Of a DNA stretch of 64,000 nt, positions 35,341 to 44,755 are shown piece by piece. The DNA is taken from contig JAOARW010000053.1 in the NCBI GenBank assembly GCA_025210475.1, forward strand, positions 62,001 through 126,000. Reading direction: 5' to 3'. The notes beneath the pieces were generated by a model, which saw nothing but the letters and a program-made list of their open reading frames with translations, ran no database searches and was not told the DNA's origin. Every line of letters starts with the position of its first letter. Within the stretch, counting starts at the first letter, position 1. The translations under genes and the position numbers were made by a program. The stretch comes from Carboxylicivirga sp. (lineage in GTDB: Bacteria > Bacteroidota > Bacteroidia > Bacteroidales > Marinilabiliaceae).

Positions 35341-36878
35341 ACCTCATTTTTATCATTATCTAATATCTTGAATTCTAGTATTCCTAGTGAGTCGGATGCA
35401 ACAACCTTCAGGTTAAATGCGTATTTAAATCTCCATTTTAAATGGATGGAAGGGAATCCTTTTTTAAGATACGCATACACCATTGGGTGTACATTCAGGA
35501 TCAAATTTTTCTTTCTTAGGTCATACACAGCTTTCTTAACAGCAGATTCAATTTTATCCGGCCAGAACAATGATGGTTCTATTTTGCCAGATCCATTACA
35601 GGTTGGACATCCTTCGGCAGTATTAATATGCAATTCAGGTCTTACACGTTGGCGGGTAATCTGCATCAAGCCAAACTTACTTAGTGGTAAAATATTGTGC
35701 TTGGTGCGATCTGAGGCCATGGCCTGTTTCATTTTCTCGAAAACTTTCTGACGGTTTTCATTATTCTGCATATCAATAAAGTCGACAACAATAATGCCTC
35801 CCATGTCGCGTAATCGTAGTTGTCTGGCAATTTCATCGGCAGCAGCCAGATTCACTTCTAATGCATTGTTTTCTTGATTAGAAGCTGATTTGGAACGATT
35901 ACCACTGTTAACATCAATAACATGAAGTGCTTCGGTATGCTCAATGATTAGGTAGGCACCGCTTTTGAATGAAACGGTTTTGCCAAATAGAGCTTTGACC
36001 TGGCGATTTACAAGAAATTGGTCAAAAATACCAGCTGCACCTTTGTAATGTTTTACAATCTTTTTTCGGTCGGGAGCAATAAGCCCCACGTACTCTTTAA
36101 TCTCCTTACATACTTCTTCGTCGTTAACAAAAATTGAATTAAACGAAGGATTAAGTATGTCTCTTAATAAAGCAGAAGTACGTCCTATTTCGCCCATTAC
36201 CAACCCGGGAGCTTTCACATCTTTAATACGCGATGTGTGTTCTTCCCATCGTTTTACAAGCATGCGTAGTTCTTTATCTAACTCAGCTGCTTGTTTACCC
36301 TCTGCCACGGTTCTGATGATGACACCATAATTTTTGGGTTTGATACTCGTTAAAAGTCGCTTCAGTCTGGCTCTTTCTTCTGATGATGAAAGTTTTTGAC
36401 TAACCGATACTTTATCGGAGAAGGGCAATAATACAATGTTTCTGCCTGCTATTGATAGTTCCGATGTTAACCTCGGGCCTTTTGTTGAAATTGGTTCCTT
36501 AGCAACTTGAACCAATACGTTTTGACCTGCTGTAAGAACTTCCGGAATAGTCCCGTTTTTATTAATATCGGGTTCCGATTTAAGCTTGTGCAATGACACT
36601 ACTCCTTTTTTAGCTTGAGCAATGTTCAGAAATTTCTGTAGGGAACGAAATTGTGGTCCAAGATCTAGATAATGTAAAAAGGCATCTTTTTCGTATCCTA
36701 CATCAATAAATGCGGCGTTAAGTCCGGGCATGATTTTTTTAACTCTACCCAGGTAAATATCGCCAACGGCAAATTGAACATTACTGGTCTCCTTGCGGAG
36801 TTCAACTAATCGCTTATCTTCCATTAATGCTAATGAAAGATGATCAGGAGTGACATCTACAAACAGTTCTGCATTCAC
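35328..36878 (-). CDS. rng: Ribonuclease G (Rne/Rng family)
   Basis: A 516-residue endoribonuclease for rRNA maturation and mRNA decay. It starts MNAELFVDVTPDH, with an S1 domain (VGDIYLGRVKKIMPGLNAAFID). The catalytic Asp residues lie in HVIDVNSGNRS and VVDFIDMQN, and the zinc link is CPTCNGSG. The length is that of RNase G, without the long RNase E tail. It lies downstream of, but is separated by hairpins from, the COX24-type and HU genes. Confidence 0.93.
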   Translation of the reverse strand: MNAELFVDVTPDHLSLALMEDKRLVELRKETSNVQFAVGDIYLGRVKKIMPGLNAAFIDVGYEKDAFLHYLDLGPQFRSLQKFLNIAQAKKGVVSLHKLKSEPDINKNGTIPEVLTAGQNVLVQVAKEPISTKGPRLTSELSIAGRNIVLLPFSDKVSVSQKLSSSEERARLKRLLTSIKPKNYGVIIRTVAEGKQAAELDKELRMLVKRWEEHTSRIKDVKAPGLVMGEIGRTSALLRDILNPSFNSIFVNDEEVCKEIKEYVGLIAPDRKKIVKHYKGAAGIFDQFLVNRQVKALFGKTVSFKSGAYLIIEHTEALHVIDVNSGNRSKSASNQENNALEVNLAAADEIARQLRLRDMGGIIVVDFIDMQNNENRQKVFEKMKQAMASDRTKHNILPLSKFGLMQITRQRVRPELHINTAEGCPTCNGSGKIEPSLFWPDKIESAVKKAVYDLRKKNLILNVHPMVYAYLKKGFPSIHLKWRFKYAFNLKVVASDSLGILEFKILDNDKNEVDLS

Positions 36879-36908
36879 TATATGATCGCAATTTTATTTC
36901 AAAGATCG

Positions 36909-36958
36909 TTGTTTGTTAATACAAACAACAAACAGAAAGTGTAACACTTTCTGTTTGT
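36909..36958 (-). terminator. Tandem hairpins after the COX24-type gene
   Basis: ACAAACAGAAAGTGT and ACACTTTCTGTTTGT (36928-36942, 36944-36958) are perfect 15-base arms. TTGTTTGT and ACAAACAA (36909-36916, 36921-36928) form a second hairpin just beyond. Read leftward they should end the HU/ribosomal protein transcript before rng. Confidence 0.65.
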
Positions 36959-36982
36959 AAAAATTCTTAAGACCAAAGAAGA

Positions 36983-37072
36983 TTACTTCTTCTTATGACG
37001 GTTTTTTCTAAGTCTTTTCTTACGCTTGTGCGTAGCCATCTTATGTCTTTTTCTCTTTTTTCCACTTGGCAT
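36983..37072 (-). CDS. AURKAIP1/COX24-domain small ribosomal protein (29 aa)
   Basis: A 29-codon gene, too short for ordinary gene callers. The product starts MPSGKKRKRHKMATHKRKKR and ends RKNRHKKK; over half the residues are Lys, Arg or His. I recognise this as the very short basic protein that Bacteroidota annotate as AURKAIP1/COX24 domain-containing, related to the mitoribosomal small-subunit protein mS38. It lies 24 bp downstream of the HU gene on the same strand, and the strong tandem hairpin follows. The high Lys/Arg content and fixed length support a real gene. Confidence 0.9.
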   Translation of the reverse strand: MPSGKKRKRHKMATHKRKKRLRKNRHKKK

Positions 37073-37096
37073 GGCTCAACGTTTTTATGTTTATAA

Positions 37097-37381
37097 TTAC
37101 TTTACGTTATTTTTCACTTTCGTTACGAAGCTCTTAGATGGCTTGAACGAAGGAATGAAGTGAGCAGGAATAATGATAGTTGTGTTCTTAGAGATGTTAC
37201 GAGCAGTTTTCTCAGCACGCTCTTTAACTACGAAAGATCCAAAACCTCTCAAATATACATTCTTACCCTTAACCAAAGAACCTTTGATAGTATCCATAAA
37301 AGCTTCAACAGTCTTCTGAACTGTAACTTTTTCAATTCCAGTATTTTTTGAAATTTCGTTTACGATATCAGCCTTTGTCAT
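37097..37381 (-). CDS. HU family DNA-binding protein
   Basis: A 94-residue nucleoid protein starting MTKADIVNEISKNTGIEKVT. It keeps the family signature NVYLRGFGSFVVKERAEKTARN and the arm Pro in IIIPAHFIPSFKPSK. A promoter with TTG (37475-37473) and TATCTTTG (37449-37442) lies 60 nt upstream. The small ribosomal protein gene follows, likely on the same transcript. Confidence 0.93.
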   Translation of the reverse strand: MTKADIVNEISKNTGIEKVTVQKTVEAFMDTIKGSLVKGKNVYLRGFGSFVVKERAEKTARNISKNTTIIIPAHFIPSFKPSKSFVTKVKNNVK

Positions 37382-37441
37382 TTTTTCTTAAAATTATTTA
37401 ATTATCAATTATTTACGCTCTTTTTTCTGAAAATCAGATTG

Positions 37442-37475
37442 CAAAGATATATGAAATCTCAATAAAAAAAAACAA
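37442..37475 (-). promoter_or_regulatory. Promoter of the HU gene
   Basis: On the minus strand TTG (37475-37473) is 23 bp from TATCTTTG (37449-37442), matching the Bacteroidota pattern. It sits back-to-back with a plus-strand -7 box TACTTTTG (37482-37489) for mutY. Confidence 0.55.
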
Positions 37476-37504
37476 ATGCTTTACTTTTGCATAAAATTTT
37501 AATA

Positions 37505-38539
37505 ATGACCGATTTCGCTTTAGAATTATTGGAATGGTACAGTTGGAACAAACGCTTGCTTCCCTGGCGCGAAACAAATGACGCTTATAAAGTGTGGTTG
37601 TCAGAAATAATAATGCAGCAAACGCAAGTGGTTCAGGGAACTGAGTACTATCTTAAATTTATTGAGACATATCCGGAAATTGAAGATTTGGCGATTGCTT
37701 CTGAAGAGGAAGTACTCAAACTTTGGCAAGGATTGGGCTATTATTCACGCGCAAGAAATTTACATGCTACGGCCAAAATAATTGTATCTGACTACCAGGG
37801 ATATTTTCCCAAAAGCCATAAAGAGATACTAAAATTAAAAGGAGTTGGTCCTTATACAGCGGCTGCAATCGCCTCAATATGCTTTAACCGGCCTCATGCT
37901 GTTGTTGATGGCAATGTATATCGTTTTATATCGCGTTTAAAAGGTGTAAGTACGCCAATCGACTCTACCGAAGGAAAGAAAGAGTTTGCTCTGATTGCTG
38001 ATGACTTGCTTAACCGACAACATCCGGGAGATCATAATCAGGCGATGATGGAGTTTGGCGCCCTGGTGTGCCGACCTGTCAATCCGGATTGTAACGGGTG
38101 CCCGTTCGCCAATAAATGTATTGCCCTTGCGCAAGGTAAGGTTGATTTTTTACCGGTAAAAGCTAAAAAGACAAAACAACGGCACCGTTACCTTATTTAC
38201 CTATGGATTGAAAACAAAGAAGGTATTTATATAGAGAAGCGTACTTCAGATGGTATCTGGAAGAATTTATATCAATTCCCACTTTTGGAGTTTAACAGCA
38301 ATCGTGAATTAAAACAATATGCGTGCACTAATAAACAATACCTAACTGGTATCGATACCAAAAAGCATATACTGAGCCATCAGATTTTACACGTAAATTT
38401 TTACAAAGCCGATAAAAAATTATTAAAAACCATAAAAGGAGAACATATTAACGTAGCGATTGAAGAAGTTCACAAATACCCCTTTCCTCAGGTCTTGGCG
38501 AATTTTCTCGATGAAAGAACCGTAAATCGTCAGGATTAA
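37505..38539 (+). CDS. mutY: A/G-specific adenine glycosylase
   Basis: A DNA repair enzyme that removes A opposite 8-oxoG; 344 residues from ATG 37505 (the frame begins six codons earlier, over the -7 box). Catalytic Glu in SEIIMQQTQV, the helix-hairpin-helix LKGVGPYTAAAIASI, Asp in VVDGNVYRF, the 4Fe-4S cluster CRPVNPDCNGCPFANKC (C-x6-C-x2-C-x5-C), and a C-terminal NUDIX-like domain. First gene of the mutY-ssb-gldE-gldD order seen across Bacteroidota. Confidence 0.95.
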   Translation: MTDFALELLEWYSWNKRLLPWRETNDAYKVWLSEIIMQQTQVVQGTEYYLKFIETYPEIEDLAIASEEEVLKLWQGLGYYSRARNLHATAKIIVSDYQGYFPKSHKEILKLKGVGPYTAAAIASICFNRPHAVVDGNVYRFISRLKGVSTPIDSTEGKKEFALIADDLLNRQHPGDHNQAMMEFGALVCRPVNPDCNGCPFANKCIALAQGKVDFLPVKAKKTKQRHRYLIYLWIENKEGIYIEKRTSDGIWKNLYQFPLLEFNSNRELKQYACTNKQYLTGIDTKKHILSHQILHVNFYKADKKLLKTIKGEHINVAIEEVHKYPFPQVLANFLDERTVNRQD

Positions 38540-38606
38540 GCTACTTTTGTTTTAATTTCAAAGTTTTGTATTTTTAAAACTAAATTAAACTTAAACGGTA
38601 AAATAC

Positions 38607-39074
38607 ATGTCGGTTAATAAAGTTATTCTCGTAGGTAATGTAGGTAAAGATCCGGAAGTGAGACACTTCGAAAATGATGGTGCTGTGGCTAATTTTCCGC
38701 TTGCAACCACTGAACGAGGTTTTACGGCACGAAACGGTCAGGAAATACCTGAGCGTACAGAATGGCATAACATTGTTGTGTGGCGTGGCTTGGCTAAAGT
38801 AGTTGAGAGCTATGTTAAGAAAGGTACACAACTGTATATCGAAGGTAAAATGCGCACCAGATCTTACGATGATAAAGATGGGAATAAGCGTTATACAACC
38901 GAGGTTTATGCCGATAGCCTTCAGCTTTTAGGGCGTAAATCAGACAATCCGGCAGCAGCACCTCAGGCAGGTGGTATGATGACTCAACAACCTGAGCAAA
39001 ATACACCGAATAACAATACGGCCCAGGAAGAGACTTTCTTAGGAAATGACGAAACGGATGATTTACCATTCTAA
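38607..39074 (+). CDS. ssb: Single-stranded DNA-binding protein
   Basis: A 155-residue SSB with the OB fold from MSVNKVILVGNVGKDPEVRHF to YTTEVYADSLQLLGRK. A disordered Gln/Asn/Pro-rich linker and the acidic tip DETDDLPF, which recruits partner proteins, follow. Placed between mutY and gldE as in other Bacteroidota. Confidence 0.96.
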   Translation: MSVNKVILVGNVGKDPEVRHFENDGAVANFPLATTERGFTARNGQEIPERTEWHNIVVWRGLAKVVESYVKKGTQLYIEGKMRTRSYDDKDGNKRYTTEVYADSLQLLGRKSDNPAAAPQAGGMMTQQPEQNTPNNNTAQEETFLGNDETDDLPF

Positions 39075-39092
39075 ATTTTAAAAGTTACATTT

Positions 39093-40415
39093 TTGGAAAC
39101 CGATAGTATTAGCATGATATTTAGCTCCAGTCCATCAGGGCTGGATTTTTTACCATTTACCCTTGGAACGCTAATTGCTATAATCATTAATCTTTGTTTG
39201 CTCCTGTTTTCTGCATTAATTTCTGGTTCTGAGGTAGCCTATTTTTCTCTCGAACCCAATGATCTGCAGTACCTGAAAGAGCACGAAAGTAAGCGCAATA
39301 AGCAAGTGCTTAAGCATCTGAAGAATAAAGAATTGTTGCTGGCTACTATCCTGATCAGCAATAATTTTGTGAATGTGGCAATTGTTATTCTTACCTCCTT
39401 TATTGCTACTGGTATTGTTGATTTTGGCGATAATTCAACGTTAAAATCCATAGTGGAAATATTCTTTATTACGGGCATCATTTTATTTTTTGGCGAAATT
39501 CTACCCAAAGTTTATGCCTCACAAGCCTCCCGTAGGTTTGCCGGTTTTATGGCTTATCCATTGATGGTTTTAACCCGTTTATTAAAACCGCTGAGTTTGA
39601 TTCTGACTCAATCTACCAACATGGTCAATCGCCGAATTGCGAAAAAAGTTGGAAACCTTTCGATGGACGATATTTCCCATGCTTTGGAGCTTACCGGTAG
39701 TGATATATCTGAAGAGAAAGATATTCTGGAAGGCATTGTGAAGTTTGGGAATATCGATGTGTCTGAAATTATGACCGCCCGTGTCGATGTGATCGATGTT
39801 GAGATAAAGAGCAATTACAATAAGGTATTACAGATTATTATCGATTCGGGTTATTCGCGGATACCTGTGTTTGAGGACACGCCAGATAATGTAAAAGGCA
39901 TTCTGTATGTAAAGGATTTGCTGGCGCATTTAGACGAGGGAGCAGAATTTGAATGGCAGAAGCTGATCCGAAAGGCTTATTACGTGCCCGAAACAAAAAT
40001 GATTAATGATCTGCTTGAAGAGTTCCAATCGCAGAAGATACACATGGCCATTGTGGTTGATGAATATGGTGGAACCATGGGTATTGTTACACTTGAAGAT
40101 ATTTTGGAAGAGATTGTGGGCGATATTAGTGATGAACTGGATGAGGAAGAGGAGTTCTATACGCGATTACCTGATGGAACATTGGTGTTCGAAGCTAAAA
40201 TCTTGTTGAACGATTTTCATAAGATTACCAATACCGACGAAGAGATGTTTAGTGAGGTTAGGGGTGAGGCCGAAACACTGGCTGGTCTTATACTGGAGTT
40301 AAAGGGTGAGATTCCTCAAAAACATGAAGTGGTTGAATATCGTAAATGCGTATTTACCATTGAAGCAGCCGATAACCGGCGAATTAAAAAGGTGAAGTTT
40401 GAGTTAAAGAAGTAA
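39093..40415 (+). CDS. gldE: Gliding motility-associated protein GldE
   Basis: A 440-residue membrane protein of the CNNM/CorC family that supports gliding and T9SS function in Bacteroidota. N-terminal membrane segments ([60 protein letters not shown]) are followed by two CBS domains ([36 protein letters not shown]) and a CorC-HlyC domain. The start is TTG 39093 (reads METDSIS), with an ATG at 39114 as alternative. gldD starts 2 bp after it. Confidence 0.93.
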   Translation: METDSISMIFSSSPSGLDFLPFTLGTLIAIIINLCLLLFSALISGSEVAYFSLEPNDLQYLKEHESKRNKQVLKHLKNKELLLATILISNNFVNVAIVILTSFIATGIVDFGDNSTLKSIVEIFFITGIILFFGEILPKVYASQASRRFAGFMAYPLMVLTRLLKPLSLILTQSTNMVNRRIAKKVGNLSMDDISHALELTGSDISEEKDILEGIVKFGNIDVSEIMTARVDVIDVEIKSNYNKVLQIIIDSGYSRIPVFEDTPDNVKGILYVKDLLAHLDEGAEFEWQKLIRKAYYVPETKMINDLLEEFQSQKIHMAIVVDEYGGTMGIVTLEDILEEIVGDISDELDEEEEFYTRLPDGTLVFEAKILLNDFHKITNTDEEMFSEVRGEAETLAGLILELKGEIPQKHEVVEYRKCVFTIEAADNRRIKKVKFELKK

Positions 40416-40417
40416 GT

Positions 40418-40996
40418 ATGAATAGCATAAATAAGTGGTTATTGATATTGGCTGTTGTAGTGCTGACGTTTGCATGTAAGCAACGCTATACTCCCAAAGC
40501 ACGCGGATACTTTCGAATTGATTTGCCCGAAAAGGCGTATCAAATGTTTGAAGGTGATTATCCATACAAATTTGAATATCCGGCCTATGCTGTTGTTAAG
40601 CCAGACACCAGTTCTAATGCTGAAAAGTACTGGTTAAACATTTCTTACCCTGAGTTTAAGGGGCAGATTCATATGAGCTATAAGCCGGTGGGTAATCATT
40701 TTAATATGCTGATGGAAGATAGTCGTAAGCTGGCCTATAAGCACAGTATTAAGGCAGATGCTATCCATGAGCGTATGTTTTACGATGCAGAAAAGAACGT
40801 TAGTGGCGTGTTGTACGAGATTAAAGGAAATGCTGCATCACCGTTGCAGTTTTATGCTACTGATAGTTTAAATCACTTTTTAAGGGGCTCATTGTATTTT
40901 AATGCCATCCCTAACCAAGATAGCCTGGCACCGGTAATTAATTTTGTTCATCAGGATGTTATTCGTCTGATGGAAACTTTGCAGTGGAATAAATAA
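40418..40996 (+). CDS. gldD: Gliding motility lipoprotein GldD
   Basis: A 192-residue lipoprotein; the lipobox ends at Cys20 (LTFAC). The mature part starts KQRYTPKARGYFRIDLPEKAYQ, the typical GldD opening, with YPYKFEYPAYA and the late NFVHQDVIRLMETL. GldD is required for gliding and T9SS secretion in flavobacteria. Close coupling with gldE and the phosphopantetheinyl transferase is typical. Confidence 0.94.
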   Translation: MNSINKWLLILAVVVLTFACKQRYTPKARGYFRIDLPEKAYQMFEGDYPYKFEYPAYAVVKPDTSSNAEKYWLNISYPEFKGQIHMSYKPVGNHFNMLMEDSRKLAYKHSIKADAIHERMFYDAEKNVSGVLYEIKGNAASPLQFYATDSLNHFLRGSLYFNAIPNQDSLAPVINFVHQDVIRLMETLQWNK

Positions 40997-41002
40997 GCAA
41001 GC

Positions 41003-41626
41003 ATGCCGTTACAATCATTTGTTGAAAAAGCAAACAATCATATTGTTGCTGTCTGGAAGATTGAAGAATCTGTTGAGCAATTAAAGGAGTTGCTGAACTT
41101 GAGCGAGGCAGATGCTGAAGTGGTGGATGCTTTCAAAATTGAATCGCGACAGAAAGAATGGTTGGCTTCGCGTTTGTTACTAAAACAGGCGCTTGGGTTT
41201 TATCCTGAATTGGAATATTCAGCTAATGGTAAACCAGCCCTGAAGAAAGGTAAGCCATATATCAGCATTACCCATACAAAAGGATTTGCTGCGGTTTGTG
41301 TGTCGAACCAGCCAACCGGCATCGATATCGAATTGTGTTCTTCAAGAATTGAAAAGGTGGCCAAGCGCTTTGTACATCCCCAGGAAGCCAAATATATTGA
41401 GGAAAAAAGTAATATTGAATACCTGACTGTTTTGTGGTCGGCCAAGGAAACCCTTTACAAGTATTATGATGTTTATGGTGTTATTTTTAATGATCAATTT
41501 TTAATTCACCCCTTTAAACTAAACTCAAACGGTGAATTAAACTGTAACTTTATCCATAATGGCGAGTCAAAACAACTCAAACTGTATTACGAACTAAAGG
41601 ACGGATATGCTTTGGTGCATTGTTAA
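41003..41626 (+). CDS. 4'-phosphopantetheinyl transferase superfamily protein
   Basis: A 207-residue Sfp-type enzyme that attaches phosphopantetheine to carrier proteins. Metal-binding GIDIE (in QPTGIDIELCS), FVHPQEAKYI, and WSAKETLYKYY are all present. It lies 6 bp after gldD. Reverse of the AcpH reaction encoded at 6804. Confidence 0.9.
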   Translation: MPLQSFVEKANNHIVAVWKIEESVEQLKELLNLSEADAEVVDAFKIESRQKEWLASRLLLKQALGFYPELEYSANGKPALKKGKPYISITHTKGFAAVCVSNQPTGIDIELCSSRIEKVAKRFVHPQEAKYIEEKSNIEYLTVLWSAKETLYKYYDVYGVIFNDQFLIHPFKLNSNGELNCNFIHNGESKQLKLYYELKDGYALVHC

Positions 41627-41638
41627 TTGAATTAGAAA

Positions 41639-42376
41639 ATGATATACGATCAGATACTTACGCGCTACCATCAGCAACAAAAACAACTGGCATTTTTGAT
41701 TGATCCTGATAAGTTTCAAATCAGTCGCTTGCCTGAGCTTAAGAACTTGTTGAAAGAGGCCAATCCTGATTTGCTTTTGATCGGTGGAAGCTTAATTAGC
41801 GTTGAAGTAGCAGATTTTGTTCAGGAACTTAAAAAATACATCGATATACCGGTGGTGTTGTACCCGGGGTCTTCTATACAGGTTTGCCGCGAGGTGGATG
41901 CCATTTTATTCCTGTCCTTAATTTCCGGTCGCAATCCGGAATTCTTAATCAGTCATCATGTGGCGGCAGCACCACATATTAAAGCCAACAATATAGAAGC
42001 TATTTCAACAGGTTATATGCTGATCGATGGTGGAACGAATACCTCGGTACAGTACATCAGTCAAACGCTTCCGATTCCTGCAGATAAGAATGATATTGCT
42101 GTGGCTACTGCTTTAGCAGGTCAGTATCAGGGCATGAAAATGATTTATATGGATGCGGGTAGTGGGGCCAAAAATCCAATTAGCACCCAAATGATTCATG
42201 AGGTTAAAGCAGCCATCCACATTCCTTTAATGGTTGGTGGCGGTATACGCGATACAGAAACTTTAACACGCAGCCTAAAGGCCGGTGCCGACATTGCTGT
42301 TGTTGGAAATGTGTTGGAGCAGGACATGGCCCTGCTCAAGGAATTTACCAAAGTGATTTCGGATCTTAATAAGTAA
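41639..42376 (+). CDS. Geranylgeranylglyceryl/heptaprenylglyceryl phosphate synthase (PcrB-like)
   Basis: A 245-residue TIM-barrel prenyltransferase that joins a polyprenyl chain to glycerol 1-phosphate. LIDPDKFQISRLPELK, LLIGGSLISVE, YPGSSIQVCREVDAILFLSLISGRNPEFLI, YMDAGSGAKNP and VGGGIRDTETL are family signatures. The reaction is best known in archaea and Firmicutes; Bacteroidota homologues were shown to accept geranylgeranyl diphosphate. Last gene of the gld cluster; its end overlaps the convergent phosphatase-like gene by 11 bp. Confidence 0.88.
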   Translation: MIYDQILTRYHQQQKQLAFLIDPDKFQISRLPELKNLLKEANPDLLLIGGSLISVEVADFVQELKKYIDIPVVLYPGSSIQVCREVDAILFLSLISGRNPEFLISHHVAAAPHIKANNIEAISTGYMLIDGGTNTSVQYISQTLPIPADKNDIAVATALAGQYQGMKMIYMDAGSGAKNPISTQMIHEVKAAIHIPLMVGGGIRDTETLTRSLKAGADIAVVGNVLEQDMALLKEFTKVISDLNK

Positions 42377-43988
42377 GTCCGGGTAAAGGCTCACTTTCGC
42401 AGCCGTTGGGAAATGGTATTTCAAGGAAAGAGCATATGGTTGGTGCAATTCGTGTAGCAGAAATGGCCTGGTAAACATTCTGAGGATTTACTTTCCACCC
42501 AAAGAAAATGAGCGGTAAATGACTGGCACTCCAGGCACGATTTATTTTCTTTCCATCATTTAGCTCTTCATACCATCCGGGCCTGATCTTTATGGCGATA
42601 TCTCCTGAACGATTGGGGTAATAGTTAAGCTTTAAACTTTTCAGTGAATTGATGTCTGATGCCGAATAATTGAGTTCTTCAACCGGAACAGCATAGGCGA
42701 TGCCTTGCATATCACTCAAAAAATCAGCCGCCTCTTGTTTGATCTCTTTCAAATCCACTTTTCTTTCTTCAATCAGCTTATGATTAAGGTAAAGCTGGGC
42801 ATCGTTATAGGTCATCACCCATTTCCCCTGGCCATATTTTGCCATCAAAAATAAGTTGGTTAACGAAGCTGCTTTTTCACCACTAAAAACGCCTGTTGGT
42901 ATTTTGTGTTTTTGCGATTCTGCCAGATTACGCTGGGGAGCAGCTATTGAGGTAAGTGCCACCAATGTATTCTCCAATCCAACTTCGTCGTCTACGGTTT
43001 TAAGAATATCTGCAATTTCCATGTCTAAACGAAGTAACATGTCTTGCGTTTCGGCACTAAACATTCCACTTTGCTTCCCATGAACTGTTCGGGAGGTAAA
43101 ATGAAGGGTTAAGATATCAGGAATGTTATCCTGACCGTATTCTTCATTAATTATTTGCGACATGGCAAAATCACGAATGATTTTATTGCCGTAAGGCGAG
43201 TGAATGACCGGTATATAAGCCCCATCGCCTTCTTGCTTGGCCAATGAGTAAATAAAGGCATGGTTATTACTTCGCTCATCGCTGAAGAACCTCATTTGGT
43301 AATATTGATTCAGATCTTTAACAGGTCCCCACTCGCGATTACTATATGTAGAAAGTAAATCTTTACGATTGAATTTTTTCACCCAGGTTGGTGCTGTTAA
43401 TGCACTATCGGTACTTTGAACCAAATCGAAATCGCCAGATGAATTATTAAGTTCGTAAATGTAATCCGGGTTATGACCGGCACTCCAAATCAGGTGATCC
43501 TGATTCAATCCTATGGAAGCAACCCGTGCTTTGCCATTGGTCATCCATTTTAATTCATCGGTAATGGTTGATGACATTAAGCTTTGAGTGGATGGGTACT
43601 GCTTGATACCCTCTTTTATATTAACAATATCACCATAGGCAGCATGTACTTCTTTTGAACGAATTTGATCGAACCACCAATCGGAAATAATACCATGGGT
43701 AGAAGGGTGGGCTCCGGTTGCAATGGTTGCCAGATTGGTGCCCATATAGCTGGATCCACCAGCGTGGGAAGTGTTTCTGAAAAATGATCCGCCATTAATT
43801 AATCGGTTAAAGCCATTATCCGAAAACTGATCTCTGAAAGCCACAATCTGTTCGGTATTTAACTGGTCAACAAGAATAAACAATAATAGCTTAGGTCGCT
43901 GTGAAGGAACTTTCTGACTAAGAACACTATTTAAGCTAAACAGTAAAATAATAAATGTAACGGCGTATCTTTTGATCATGGCATTCAA
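42366..43988 (-). CDS. Secreted PafA-like alkaline phosphatase homologue, predicted inactive
   Basis: A 540-residue exported protein (signal peptide ending VLSQ). The alkaline phosphatase superfamily fold is clear: LFILVDQLNTEQ (Asp41), ATGAHPSTHGI, ILTLHFTSR, ENTLVALTS and SHLPLIFFGW. But the residues that bind zinc and phosphate in Elizabethkingia PafA (alignment from memory) are mostly gone: the nucleophile Thr is Met82, the Asp and His of DYVGH are Thr301 and Lys305, and the Asp-His of LTADHG are Ile348-Ala349; Asp41 and His490 remain. So it is probably a pseudoenzyme, perhaps a structural or scaffold protein. Convergent with the PcrB homologue. Confidence 0.82.
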   Translation of the reverse strand: MNAMIKRYAVTFIILLFSLNSVLSQKVPSQRPKLLLFILVDQLNTEQIVAFRDQFSDNGFNRLINGGSFFRNTSHAGGSSYMGTNLATIATGAHPSTHGIISDWWFDQIRSKEVHAAYGDIVNIKEGIKQYPSTQSLMSSTITDELKWMTNGKARVASIGLNQDHLIWSAGHNPDYIYELNNSSGDFDLVQSTDSALTAPTWVKKFNRKDLLSTYSNREWGPVKDLNQYYQMRFFSDERSNNHAFIYSLAKQEGDGAYIPVIHSPYGNKIIRDFAMSQIINEEYGQDNIPDILTLHFTSRTVHGKQSGMFSAETQDMLLRLDMEIADILKTVDDEVGLENTLVALTSIAAPQRNLAESQKHKIPTGVFSGEKAASLTNLFLMAKYGQGKWVMTYNDAQLYLNHKLIEERKVDLKEIKQEAADFLSDMQGIAYAVPVEELNYSASDINSLKSLKLNYYPNRSGDIAIKIRPGWYEELNDGKKINRAWSASHLPLIFFGWKVNPQNVYQAISATRIAPTICSFLEIPFPNGCESEPLPGLTY

Positions 43989-44150
43989 AATATTTGCGCC
44001 AAATATATATAATTTACAAATGATTATAGCTTATTCTTGAGGTCTCGTAATGGAAACGACACTGTTAATAGCTCAATGAATGTTATTCAGTATAATCTGG
44101 ACAGAGCAATAGCCGATAAAAAATGATGTTAGAGAAATGGGGCGAATGAT

Positions 44151-44501
44151 CTAGCTTTTGTATCCTTTGTACATCAGAATATCAACATTCTCGGCATAGA
44201 GAATTCCTCCGCTATTTGCTTTTTCAAGCAGCTTTTTCGCGATTTCCGAAAAGCTGAGAATACGTTCAGCCCGATCAATCAATTCAATGATAACAGGATG
44301 TTCTTCCGACAGGTTAAATACTTTGCTGTTATTGATAATACTGCTGGCGCCATACGATACGATACCTTTATAAACAGTCACCCCGGCCATCTTATATTTC
44401 TTAGCAGCAAATACTATGGCTTCGTACAGTGGTCGCTGGTATACAATATCAGATTCGCCGATGATTATCTTTAGCTTTTGTCCTTCTCCTTCTATTACCA
44501 T
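44151..44501 (-). CDS. DUF190 family protein
   Basis: A 116-residue cytoplasmic protein of the PII-like DUF190 fold: GQKLKIIIGESD, PLYEAIVFAAKKYKMAGVTVYKGIVSYGA and HPVIIELIDRAERI. DUF190 genes often sit beside fluoride exporters (crcB); none is visible here. Stand-alone gene. Confidence 0.85.
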   Translation of the reverse strand: MVIEGEGQKLKIIIGESDIVYQRPLYEAIVFAAKKYKMAGVTVYKGIVSYGASSIINNSKVFNLSEEHPVIIELIDRAERILSFSEIAKKLLEKANSGGILYAENVDILMYKGYKS

Positions 44502-44674
44502 TGGGTGAGGATTATAAATGAAGAGTCAAATTACGGATAATAGGCGGCATAATCAACCTGAAAGGTCAGGCAATTTATTCCTTGTACAATCATTGCGGAT
44601 TTAATACTCTGATTATCCTTTGATAGTGAGCTGGCTAAAAGTGTTATATCCAAGTCAGATTAAGGGTAATTAAC

Positions 44675-44704
44675 TTGTATGTTATTTAAATATTACTAAT
44701 TTTA
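44675..44704 (+). promoter_or_regulatory. Candidate promoter of the EF-G paralogue
   Basis: TTG at 44675-44677 and TAATTTTA at 44697-44704 are 19 bp apart. The -7 box matches TAnnTTTG at all but the last base. The start codon is 51 nt further on. Confidence 0.45.
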
Positions 44705-44755
44705 CGGATACCCATAATTTACCTAAAATAATTACAAACTCTTAAATTAAGCTTT

